DNA of 64,000 nucleotides, taken from positions 245,978-309,977 of the forward strand of contig JAGXSZ010000030.1 in the NCBI GenBank assembly GCA_018333515.1, written 5' to 3'. Positions 53,270 through 61,119 of this stretch are shown here, piece after piece (within the stretch, counting starts at the first letter, position 1; the number at the start of each line of letters is the position of its first letter). The notes beneath the pieces are model-generated. The model saw only the letters and a program-made list of their open reading frames with translations, was not told where the DNA came from and made no database searches. The position numbers were made by a program, and so were the translations under genes. Source of the stretch: Actinomycetota bacterium. Its GTDB lineage: Bacteria; Actinomycetota; Aquicultoria; Aquicultorales; Aquicultoraceae.

Positions 53270-54937
53270 ATGGCAGTTGTACTTAAGATGAGAAAGCGAG
53301 AGATTGGTGCAGCCGGGCATTCTCGCGGCCGTGAGGGGTCGCATTTAAGGCCGCGTTACACCGAAAAGACTCCGCCTTGCAAAAATGCCTGCCCCAGCAA
53401 TAACGATATAAGAGGGTTCTTGACGCTTATTGCTCAATCCGAAAGCTACGGCCGGACTTTTGATGAGTCGTGGGAACAAGCCTACAGGCTTTTGACGGAG
53501 ACGAACCCCTTGCCGTCGGTTATCGGAAGGGTATGTCCGCATTTTTGCGAAACTGACTGTAACAGAAAGGCCAAAGACGAAGCCGTATCGATCAACCAGG
53601 TCGAGAGGTTTATCGGTGATTACGGTATAAACAACGACCTCGCTCACGAGAAAGTCACGGATGAGGTGCGCTCGGAGAAGGTGGCAATCGTCGGTTCCGG
53701 TCCCGCCGGCCTGTCGTGCGCGTTCCAGCTGGCACGCCGCGGCTATCCGGTAACGATTTTCGAGGCGTTCGATAAATCGGGCGGCATGCTCCGCTACGGT
53801 ATCCCGAGCTATAGGCTCCCGGAGGATATTCTCGACGCGGAGGTAAAGAAAATCGCCGACCTAGGTGTCGATATCAAATACTCGACCAGGATCGGGACGG
53901 ATATCTCAATCGATGACGTCAAGAAGGACTACGCGGCCGTCTATATGGCGATCGGCGCCCACGATGGCTGGAATCTCGGCATACCGGGAGAGGCCGGTCC
54001 CGGCGTTCTGAACGCTGTCGAATACCTAAACAGGGTCAACGCCGGCGAGACAGTCGATGTCGGCGAGAAAGTCCTAGTAATCGGCGGCGGCAATAGCGCG
54101 GTCGACGCGGCGCGCGTATCCTGGAGGACAGGTTCGACGCCGCAAATCGTCTACCGCAGAACCAGAGACGAGATGCCCGCGAGCCCCGAGGAAATCGACG
54201 ACACCGAGGGCGAGGGAATTCATATCGAGTTTCTCGCGGCACCGGTCGAGGTCGTCCGCGACGGCGACAAAGTAACCGGCTTGAAGTGTATCAAGATGGA
54301 GCTTGGCGAGCCGGACGCGAGCGGTCGCCGCAGACCGGTCCCGATCGACGGCTCGGAATTTACTATTGAAGCCGATACGATTATCCCGGCGATTGGCCAG
54401 GGCCCGAATTTCGGCGGACTTGAGAAATTCGAAGACAACGGCTGGATAACCGTCAACGAGCTTGGCGAGACGACCGAGCCCGGCATGTATGCCGGCGGCG
54501 ACGTCACCAACAAGCTCGGAACCGTAACCGAAGCCATCGGTCTCGGCAGGAAAACCGCGGAAGCGATAGACGCCTATATCAAGGGCGAAGAGCTTGCGAA
54601 GGTATACCCGGCGCCTATAGTCAAGAGCGCCGAGATGGCGATGAACTATTACGAGTCGTTGCCGCGTGTCGAGAAGTCGCATATCCCCGTCGACGCTCGC
54701 AAGGGCAATTTCGACGAGGTAGTCTCGACCTTCAGCAACGACCAGGTTATCGACGAGTCGAAAAGGTGCCTCAGCTGCGGCATGTGTTTCGACTGCGGAA
54801 ATTGCTACAATTTCTGCTCATACAACGCGGTCGGCAAGTTGCCCAAGGGCGAGCACTACGAGTTCAAACTCGAAGTATGCGTCGGCTGCAAGAAGTGCGC
54901 CGAGGAGTGCCCTTGCAACTATATCGATATGATATAA
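53270..54937 (+). CDS. dsrL: DsrL-like NAD(P)H:acceptor oxidoreductase
   Basis: A 555-residue flavoprotein of the glutamate-synthase small-subunit type. The N-terminal cluster domain has CKNACPSNNDIRGFL and CPHFCETDCNRK. FAD motif GSGPAGLSCAFQLARRGY and NAD(P) motif VIGGGNSAVDAARVSWRTGS follow, then GGDVTNKLGTVTEAIGLGRK. The C-terminus has CLSCGMCFDCGNCYNFC and CVGCKKCAEECPCNY. DsrL donates to or accepts electrons from DsrAB; a position straight after dsrD supports this. ATG 53270 follows AAAGGAG; the longer frame from 53195 has no ribosome site. It is shorter than Allochromatium DsrL. Confidence 0.85.
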   Translation: MAVVLKMRKREIGAAGHSRGREGSHLRPRYTEKTPPCKNACPSNNDIRGFLTLIAQSESYGRTFDESWEQAYRLLTETNPLPSVIGRVCPHFCETDCNRKAKDEAVSINQVERFIGDYGINNDLAHEKVTDEVRSEKVAIVGSGPAGLSCAFQLARRGYPVTIFEAFDKSGGMLRYGIPSYRLPEDILDAEVKKIADLGVDIKYSTRIGTDISIDDVKKDYAAVYMAIGAHDGWNLGIPGEAGPGVLNAVEYLNRVNAGETVDVGEKVLVIGGGNSAVDAARVSWRTGSTPQIVYRRTRDEMPASPEEIDDTEGEGIHIEFLAAPVEVVRDGDKVTGLKCIKMELGEPDASGRRRPVPIDGSEFTIEADTIIPAIGQGPNFGGLEKFEDNGWITVNELGETTEPGMYAGGDVTNKLGTVTEAIGLGRKTAEAIDAYIKGEELAKVYPAPIVKSAEMAMNYYESLPRVEKSHIPVDARKGNFDEVVSTFSNDQVIDESKRCLSCGMCFDCGNCYNFCSYNAVGKLPKGEHYEFKLEVCVGCKKCAEECPCNYIDMI

Positions 54938-55023
54938 GCGCTGGTTTAAGCACCGGTTTCTTTAGCGGCGCTCAGCGAGAGCCGTTATCGCTAATCGCAC
55001 ATAACGTGATCGATACCAAGAAT

Positions 55024-55056
55024 AAAGCCCGCTTCAGAGATGGAGCGGGCTTTAGC
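55024..55056 (+). terminator. terminator after dsrL
   Basis: AAAGCCCGCT (55024-55033) pairs with AGCGGGCTTT (55044-55053) around a 10-nt loop. It closes the dsr operon. Confidence 0.85.
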
Positions 55057-55148
55057 CGTTATTGTTGCGGCTACCTGCCCCGCAGTATGCTTCCGCCTGC
55101 GGCGTATTCGAAATCGACAGGCAAGCGTTTGTAGCCGAGTGTCTCTCA

Positions 55149-55850
55149 CTAGGCTAATATTTCTCCGACTCTGCCCCGAATCGCGGCGGCGAATTTTGCG
55201 AATGTTAGCTCAATGTCCGGCTCCTGGACGCTTTCGAATGTTGCTTCGGGTTTACCGGTAACGAACCATGCCGCATTATAGAGCCTTTGAATAAGAAAAC
55301 GCCTGCACATAATCGCGATTCTCTTTTGGCACGACGCATCTTTAAACTCACTATCTGTCGGGAAATGCGGTTCCCTGACCCCTACCGGTGCGCGGGATTC
55401 CTCATCATCCTGCATTATAAAAACATAACCAAGCCAAGGCGGCCTTGGTCCAAGCAGGTCTTCTTTACCCGCCACGATAAGATCCATGGCATTACCGATT
55501 GCTTCCTCAGCGCGGTTGTTCAGGTTCTTACCGTATGATCCCAACTGAGACTTGAGTTCAACGGCCGCCACCAATGAGCCTTTGTGCACGGCTACGATGT
55601 CCCATTGCTTTTCCGCCCTAAAATATCCAGGCAGTTCACGCTTCGATTTCAGAAACAAACCTGACTCAGGCAAGCCGGCATCAATGAAGATTTGCGCCAC
55701 CAGGCTTTCCAGGGGAGCCATATGCCTACCAGACGTAACCTCGGCGCGAAGGCCTACATCTGTGGTCCCTCTGTCGGCTTGCCTCTCCGCGGCATCCGCT
55801 CGTATTGTCCAGCACTTAGTTACAGCATCTCGAAAATCATATTCAGGCAT
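55149..55850 (-). CDS. PaeR7I/XhoI-like type II restriction endonuclease
   Basis: A 233-residue PaeR7I-family nuclease, which cuts CTCGAG in known members. The nuclease core shows YFRAEKQWDIVAVHKGSLVAAVELKSQLGSYGKNLNNR, with the PD-(D/E)xK-type Asp and ELK residues, and the family region PWLGYVFIMQDDE. It is the second gene after its methyltransferase (10 bp gap). Exact specificity is inferred from the family. Confidence 0.85.
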   Translation of the reverse strand: MPEYDFRDAVTKCWTIRADAAERQADRGTTDVGLRAEVTSGRHMAPLESLVAQIFIDAGLPESGLFLKSKRELPGYFRAEKQWDIVAVHKGSLVAAVELKSQLGSYGKNLNNRAEEAIGNAMDLIVAGKEDLLGPRPPWLGYVFIMQDDEESRAPVGVREPHFPTDSEFKDASCQKRIAIMCRRFLIQRLYNAAWFVTGKPEATFESVQEPDIELTFAKFAAAIRGRVGEILA

Positions 55851-55860
55851 CTAATCCTCC

Positions 55861-57483
55861 CTAATCCGGCATCTCGGTCAGACCATAAGCATCCATCGCA
55901 GCAGCCGTAGCAAGCCCCACATTGCGCCCACGAAACGCCTGAGTTAGGCGGGACTTCTGTTCGTTGCTCAAGCTGTCCGGGTCCGGCACGCATATCCGTC
56001 GCAAATACTGCGATTGGAAGCGAAGTGTGCCGCCTCTCATGCGCACCGCATAACACTCTACGAACATTTGAGCAACCCGTGATAGTAGCAGGCCGCCCAG
56101 AACCTCTAAGTCCCACGTGTCGGACGTAACCCAATACAGGTTGTGATGAGGGTAAAGCCCGCCTGGGTCTAGAACCGGCTGAATAGATGCTTTCATATCC
56201 TGAAAAAGCAATTTAGGCTTTTCCGCAAGGCCGGGGTCTATTTTGTCAATTGTACGATACCATTTTTCAGGCGTCTTGCTTGCAACATGGCGTTGCATTA
56301 GTTCGTCGACGGTACGCTCAAAATATTGTTTAAGTTGCGGATATCTGCTTAACTCAACGAGGCTGCCGTTACCATTCCAGGGATTTACCAACCATGTATC
56401 GGACCAGTCGATAAACCCGGACCTGATATGTGAAGTCGTTACCAACGGCAGCAACCGATCAGGCTCCGCTACTGTTTTATCTTGTGTTATAAAGATCTTA
56501 TCGGCACCCGTTGCGACACCAATGCCGACTTTTGTTCCCGTAAAGCCATCTTCTAGCGGGGCAAATCGTCTTTCAAGATCATCGAGTATCGCCAATCTTT
56601 CAGGCGATCCTGTGGGCCAAAATGAATCGCCGTTAAACCATTTATGTAAGCGGGCGGCGGTAATCGTCGGCAATTTAAGTGACTCACAACTATTGCTTTT
56701 AATCCAATCAAAAAGTAACGGCACAGATTCAGCGCTAAAGTCCGGCGTCGCTTTAGCTGCAATGACAGGGCCTTGTGCGCCCGCCCTCAGGATGGTTATA
56801 GCAGGATAAGCCGATACTTCTTCTGCGAAAGCATCAACGCCGTGCATTTCAAGAACCGCGTCGACGGCATAGAGTAACGATACTAGTCTACGAAGCCGTT
56901 TTCCGTATGCGTTACGCATCCAGCGGTCGGCGCAAATAAAAGCTAGAATGCCCTCGGGTTTGAGTGACCTAAGACCTACCTCAAAGAACCCTATGTAAAT
57001 ATCCGTACCCTCGGTCATGGTTTTGCAGTTGTTTATATATGCAGACCTACAATCGGTAGGAATTTCTTGAGCTCGGATATATGGTGGATTACCGATTACG
57101 AAATCGGCCTCTCCCTTAGGGTGTTTTTCAAGTAAATAGTCGGCGTGCTTAATCCAGCCGGCTGATATCTCCCGTATATCAGCGCTAGGCCAATTGGCCG
57201 ACACTAATGCCGTTTTAACTGCTTCCAAAGCTGTCTGAACATGGCGTTCTTGAAGATCAAATGCGGAAATGGCCTTTTTGGCATCGCGAAGAGACCGCCT
57301 GTGAATCTTGCAGGATGTTGAGAGCCTCTCAACCATGGGAACCAAGAAAGAACCGTCGCCGCAGGAAGGCTCGATGGCAACCATTTGCGCTAAATCACGG
57401 TCAGCTGTGTAGTCCGCCAGGTCGAGAATCATCTCGACCATCCATCGCTTGGTAAACACCGCTCCATAATTCGTGGCCTGCAA
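55861..57483 (-). CDS. N6-adenine DNA methyltransferase (M.PaeR7I-like)
   Basis: A 540-residue class I N6-adenine methyltransferase of the Eco57I/M.PaeR7I type. It has the AdoMet site (IEPSCGDGSFLVPMVERL, about residues 37-54) and the catalytic NPPYIRAQEIP (about 129-139), followed by a target-recognition half (about 260-520). It protects host DNA from the adjacent endonuclease. ATG 57483 is the first good start. The pair sits between the dsr operon and household genes and has no integrase beside it. Confidence 0.9.
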   Translation of the reverse strand: MQATNYGAVFTKRWMVEMILDLADYTADRDLAQMVAIEPSCGDGSFLVPMVERLSTSCKIHRRSLRDAKKAISAFDLQERHVQTALEAVKTALVSANWPSADIREISAGWIKHADYLLEKHPKGEADFVIGNPPYIRAQEIPTDCRSAYINNCKTMTEGTDIYIGFFEVGLRSLKPEGILAFICADRWMRNAYGKRLRRLVSLLYAVDAVLEMHGVDAFAEEVSAYPAITILRAGAQGPVIAAKATPDFSAESVPLLFDWIKSNSCESLKLPTITAARLHKWFNGDSFWPTGSPERLAILDDLERRFAPLEDGFTGTKVGIGVATGADKIFITQDKTVAEPDRLLPLVTTSHIRSGFIDWSDTWLVNPWNGNGSLVELSRYPQLKQYFERTVDELMQRHVASKTPEKWYRTIDKIDPGLAEKPKLLFQDMKASIQPVLDPGGLYPHHNLYWVTSDTWDLEVLGGLLLSRVAQMFVECYAVRMRGGTLRFQSQYLRRICVPDPDSLSNEQKSRLTQAFRGRNVGLATAAAMDAYGLTEMPD

Positions 57484-57774
57484 TTTCTACCCCCGATGAT
57501 TACAACGCATGTTACTGTCGCTCATCTAATACTGGAATTATTATAGCAGAGCCCCGCGCGTTCTGTGGCGGGTTGATTTATGCTTCGCTAAAAGCATAAG
57601 GTCGAAAAAGACTAATCGCCAACGAACAAAATGATTGAATACGATTCTTAGTCATCTCAAATTGACCGCCCCGGATAACCGCTCTCAAAAACAACATTAT
57701 AAAAGTCTCGCGTTATGCTTATAATAGGGTAGGACAAACCGTGATGCGAAAGACCTATATCAGACCGGGAGGAG

Positions 57775-59058
57775 ATGCGCGTCGTGCGAACCGAAGAGAA
57801 TACGGCACTGGAGAACGCCGAGGAACTCATCGAGGAGACCCTTGAGAAATACGATAAATACGTCAACCCTGGGTTTGCCCGGTTGATGAGGTTCCTAGGG
57901 ACGACCCTCGAGGTAAAGACCGAAGGGGTCTACATGTACGACGCGCGCGGGAAGAGATATCTCGATTTTCTCAGCGGGCACGCCGTCTATAACCTGGGCT
58001 TCGCCCACCCGAAGGTCATAAAAGCGGTAGAAGAGCAGCTAAAACTGATACCGCAGACGAGCGTGCGCACCATGCTCAACAAACCCATGGCCGACCTCTG
58101 CGAAAAGCTTGCGAAAATCACCCCCGGGAACCTGACCTACTCGTTTCTGTGCAACAGCGGTACCGAAGCGGTCGAAGGGGCGCTAAAACTCGCCCGCATG
58201 GCGACCGGCAAAACGCGGATTATAGCGACGCAAAACGGTTTTCACGGTAAATCGATGGGTTCGCTCAGCGCGAGCGGGCGGCCGCAATACAAGGCGGCGT
58301 TTGAGCCGCTCGTACCGGAGTTCGAACATGTCCCGTTCGGCGACGTATCCGCAATGGAGGCGGCTGTCACCGGTGAGACCGCCGCAATCATCCTCGAGCC
58401 CATACAGGGCGAGGGCGGCGTCATTTGCCCGCCCGACGGGTATCTGAGGGACGTGCGGCGTTTATGCGACGACAAGGGCATCCTGCTTATCCTGGACGAG
58501 ATTCAGACCGGCCTTGGAAGGACCGGCAAGATGTTCGGGTGCGACCATGAAGATATCGCGCCGGATATCATGACGCTCGCCAAAGCGCTCGGCGGCGGCG
58601 TGATGCCGATTGGCGCCTTTATCGCGACGCCCGAGGTCTTCGCCCCGTTCGAGGAGAACCCGCTCATCCATTCGTCGACCTTCGGCGGAAACCCGTTGGC
58701 CTGCGCCGCCGCGTTAGCTGCCATCGACGCGATAATCGAGGAAGACCTGCCCGCGCAGGCCGCCCAAAAAGGCGAGTACTTGCTGTCGAAACTTAAAGAT
58801 ATTCAAGTGAAATACCCGGACCTGATTGTGGATATCCGCGGAAAAGGCTTGACCATCGGCGTAGAGTTCGCGGATGAGGGTTTTGTCGGGAGCACGATAT
58901 ATACTCTTCAAGACCGGGGGATACTCGCGCTTCATATGCTCAACAACCCGAAAGTCATAAGGCTTCAGCCGCCCTTGATTATCGGTTATGACCAGATAGA
59001 TTTTTTCCTGGAAGCGTTCGCGCATTCAGCCGAGATAAATAAATCGCTTCTCGCGTAG
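57775..59058 (+). CDS. class III PLP-dependent aminotransferase
   Basis: A 427-residue aminotransferase of the acetylornithine/putrescine group. PLP features are CNSGTEAVEGALKLAR, IILEPIQGEGGV, LILDEIQTGLGRTGKMFG and TLAKALGGG (Schiff-base Lys), then STFGGNPLACAAALAAI. An N-terminal extension (about 35 residues, TLEKYDKYVNPGFARLMRFLG) is like putrescine aminotransferases. ATG 57775 abuts GGAGGAG; GTG 57784 has better spacing and may be the true start. Followed by a START-like gene. Substrate not certain. Confidence 0.88.
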   Translation: MRVVRTEENTALENAEELIEETLEKYDKYVNPGFARLMRFLGTTLEVKTEGVYMYDARGKRYLDFLSGHAVYNLGFAHPKVIKAVEEQLKLIPQTSVRTMLNKPMADLCEKLAKITPGNLTYSFLCNSGTEAVEGALKLARMATGKTRIIATQNGFHGKSMGSLSASGRPQYKAAFEPLVPEFEHVPFGDVSAMEAAVTGETAAIILEPIQGEGGVICPPDGYLRDVRRLCDDKGILLILDEIQTGLGRTGKMFGCDHEDIAPDIMTLAKALGGGVMPIGAFIATPEVFAPFEENPLIHSSTFGGNPLACAAALAAIDAIIEEDLPAQAAQKGEYLLSKLKDIQVKYPDLIVDIRGKGLTIGVEFADEGFVGSTIYTLQDRGILALHMLNNPKVIRLQPPLIIGYDQIDFFLEAFAHSAEINKSLLA

Positions 59059-59076
59059 ACCTTAGGAGGGTATCGT

Positions 59077-59532
59077 ATGCCGCTGATAGTAGAGACCATC
59101 AATGTACAGATGAGCGCAGCCGAGCTGTTCCCGATTATCTCCGATTTCGAGAAGTACCCCGAGATGATGGCGGACGTAAAGAAAGTCACCATACTGGAGC
59201 GGGGCGAGGGCTACACCGTCTCGGAATGGGTAAACGAGATAGACGGACGGGTCATTAAATGGGTCGAGAAGGATATAATAAAGCCCGAGGAAAACAGGAT
59301 AGACTTCGAGCAGGTAAAAGGCGACCTTAAGACATTCCAAGGTTACTGGCAGCTCGACGAAGCGAGCGATGACACCAAGATAACCTTTAGCATCTCGTTC
59401 GAGTTCGGGATACCGATGCTCGCCCCCCTTCTGCACCCGCTTCTCTCAAAGAAGCTGCGGGAAAATATGAAGCAGATGCTCGCGGATATTAAAATCAAAG
59501 CCGAGGGCCAAGCCGTAGGGGTGGTCGAGTAA
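59077..59532 (+). CDS. SRPBCC (COQ10/START-like) protein
   Basis: A 151-residue polyketide-cyclase/COQ10-type lipid-binding fold: INVQMSAAELFPIISDFEKYPEMMADVKKV, then YWQLDEASDDTKITFSISFEFGIP. Such proteins carry hydrophobic ligands, for example quinones. AGGAGGG precedes the ATG; 18 bp after the aminotransferase, probably one operon. Confidence 0.85.
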   Translation: MPLIVETINVQMSAAELFPIISDFEKYPEMMADVKKVTILERGEGYTVSEWVNEIDGRVIKWVEKDIIKPEENRIDFEQVKGDLKTFQGYWQLDEASDDTKITFSISFEFGIPMLAPLLHPLLSKKLRENMKQMLADIKIKAEGQAVGVVE

Positions 59533-59564
59533 TAGTCTCATGGTTTTGCGGTGCTCTGGATAAA

Positions 59565-59642
59565 CGTAGCTCAGCCCTTTAGGGCTGACTCCCGAGGGCT
59601 CAAAGCCGGCAGTTGTTTTCAGGGCTAAAGCCCTGAGCTACG
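59565..59642. repeat. 78-bp REP-like palindromic element
   Basis: The outer ends CGTAGCTCAG and CTGAGCTACG are inverted copies, and the 24-bp arms match at 20 positions. Each arm also contains its own smaller hairpin (AGGGCT-AA-AGCCCT in the right arm). It is typical of dispersed intergenic palindromes. Confidence 0.8.
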
Positions 59643-59697
59643 AGTAAAATCTTTATCGCGGGGCTCGGATGGGGGCAATTGGCGGATCGGGTGATTG

Positions 59698-60258
59698 ATG
59701 ACATTTAACATACCCAACGCTCTGACATTTTCGAGATTACTATTTATCCCGGTGTTTCTGTATGCTCTTTTTGCCCGGGATTTCGAGGCGCGATGGTTGG
59801 CCCCGCTGGCTTTCGGACTGGCGGCGCTGACCGATTGTTTCGACGGATATTTTGCGCGAAGGCTCAACCAGGAGACGGAATTCGGCAAGCTGGCCGACCC
59901 CGCCATAGACCGGATATTCGTAGCCGTAGCGGCGGTCGCGGTCTATCTGAAATTTCAGGCGGTTATCCCGGCGTGGGTGGTCCTCGTCATCGTCGGCAGG
60001 GACGCGTTGATGTCGTTGGGCTGGATGGTGCTTTCCCGCTATGGTGTAAAGCTGCGCGTATCTATGCTCGGCAAAACGGCGACCGGTTTCTTGATGTCCG
60101 CGCTCTTCATTCTCCTGGCCGATGTCGAGTTGAACATGCGCGTAGTCCGGTCCGCGGGCCTACTCGCTCTCTATGTGGGGGCGGCCCTCTCCGTAATTTC
60201 CGGTTACGTTTACCTGAAAATGGGAATATCCACGCTAAGAAGCAAGCAAGCTAATTAG
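59698..60258 (+). CDS. CDP-alcohol phosphatidyltransferase
   Basis: A 186-residue membrane enzyme with about five helices. The CDP-alcohol motif is read as LTDCFDGYFARRLNQETEFG then KLADPAIDRI (D-X2-D-G-X2-A-R-X8-G-X3-D-X3-D). Most like phosphatidylglycerophosphate synthase (PgsA), acting in membrane lipid synthesis, but cardiolipin synthase cannot be excluded. ATG 59698 is preferred to TTG 59695; the ribosome site is weak. Confidence 0.85.
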   Translation: MTFNIPNALTFSRLLFIPVFLYALFARDFEARWLAPLAFGLAALTDCFDGYFARRLNQETEFGKLADPAIDRIFVAVAAVAVYLKFQAVIPAWVVLVIVGRDALMSLGWMVLSRYGVKLRVSMLGKTATGFLMSALFILLADVELNMRVVRSAGLLALYVGAALSVISGYVYLKMGISTLRSKQAN

Positions 60259-60261
60259 CCG

Positions 60262-60300
60262 CCTTGGCGGCTGCTAGAGGGGCATTAGCAGCCGCCAAGG
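60262..60300. terminator. hairpin after phosphatidyltransferase gene
   Basis: CCTTGGCGGCTGCTA (60262-60276) pairs with TAGCAGCCGCCAAGG (60286-60300). There is no T-run; half of the arm is partly repeated just downstream (GTATTAGCAGCC). Acts as a terminator or attenuator between the two genes. Confidence 0.65.
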
Positions 60301-60350
60301 ATGCCCGAGGGGTATTAGCAGCCCAACAAGGACGAGAAGGGAGAACAGAT

Positions 60351-61004
60351 TTGCTTGGGAGAGTCAAAATCAGCTGGCTCGGGCACGCCGCTTTCAAAAT
60401 AGAGACAGCCTCCGGCACGGTAATAGTCACCGACCCGTATAGCGAAAAAACGGGGTACGCGCTCCCGCGTGTCGAAGCGGACATAGTCACTATCAGCCAT
60501 CACCATTACGACCACGACAACGCCCAAGCGGTCCGAGGCTCACCGCGCGTCGTCGAAGCCGGCGGGAAAATTGTGATAGGAAGCACAACCATAGAAGGAA
60601 TCGACTCGTTCCATGACGAAGTAAGCGGATACAAACGAGGACGGAATATAATATTCAAGTTCTACGTAGACGGCCTTGTCATGGCTCACATGGGGGATTA
60701 TGGGCAGTCTATGACGCAAGAGCAGCGAGAAGCGCTGGCCGATGTCGATGTTCTCCTGATACCGGTTGGAGGGAGATTTACGATCGACCATGCGCAAGCA
60801 GCTGAAATCGTGCGAGAGTTAAAGCCGAATATCGTAGTACCCATGCACTATAAAACAGAGGTTGCCGCGATCGACATCGGCCCGGTCGGGCCATTTTTGG
60901 AATCTATGCCTATCGTTAGAGAGCGGGGCTCCGTTATCGAGCTGTCGGCGGATGAGTTGCCGGCTGAGACAGAGGTATGGGTCATGGAGTATTCGCAAGC
61001 ATAA
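60351..61004 (+). CDS. MBL-fold metal-dependent hydrolase (UPF0173-like)
   Basis: A 217-residue metallo-beta-lactamase-fold protein. The metal site begins SHHHYDHDN, with later conserved HMGDYG, GGRFTID and VPMHYKTE; the N-terminus WLGHAAFKIET is typical of the UPF0173/YtkL group. TTG 60351 follows AAGGGAG by about 8 nt; the longer frame from 60264 starts inside a terminator hairpin and is rejected. Substrate unknown. Confidence 0.85.
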   Translation: MLGRVKISWLGHAAFKIETASGTVIVTDPYSEKTGYALPRVEADIVTISHHHYDHDNAQAVRGSPRVVEAGGKIVIGSTTIEGIDSFHDEVSGYKRGRNIIFKFYVDGLVMAHMGDYGQSMTQEQREALADVDVLLIPVGGRFTIDHAQAAEIVRELKPNIVVPMHYKTEVAAIDIGPVGPFLESMPIVRERGSVIELSADELPAETEVWVMEYSQA

Positions 61005-61119
61005 GATCGAGCACGAATCGTCGAGGAGGTTGCCCGGGGAACCCTTAATGCGTAGCCGACAAAGGCGAATTAGATTTAACAATACTGGGACTAAGAGCAA
61101 AACTACTGGGGGGATTGAT

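Noticed and set aside
60264..60350. N-terminal extension of the MBL hydrolase
   Set aside because: The Ala-rich extension is the translation of a terminator hairpin and its repeat; TTG 60351 has the ribosome site and family N-terminus.
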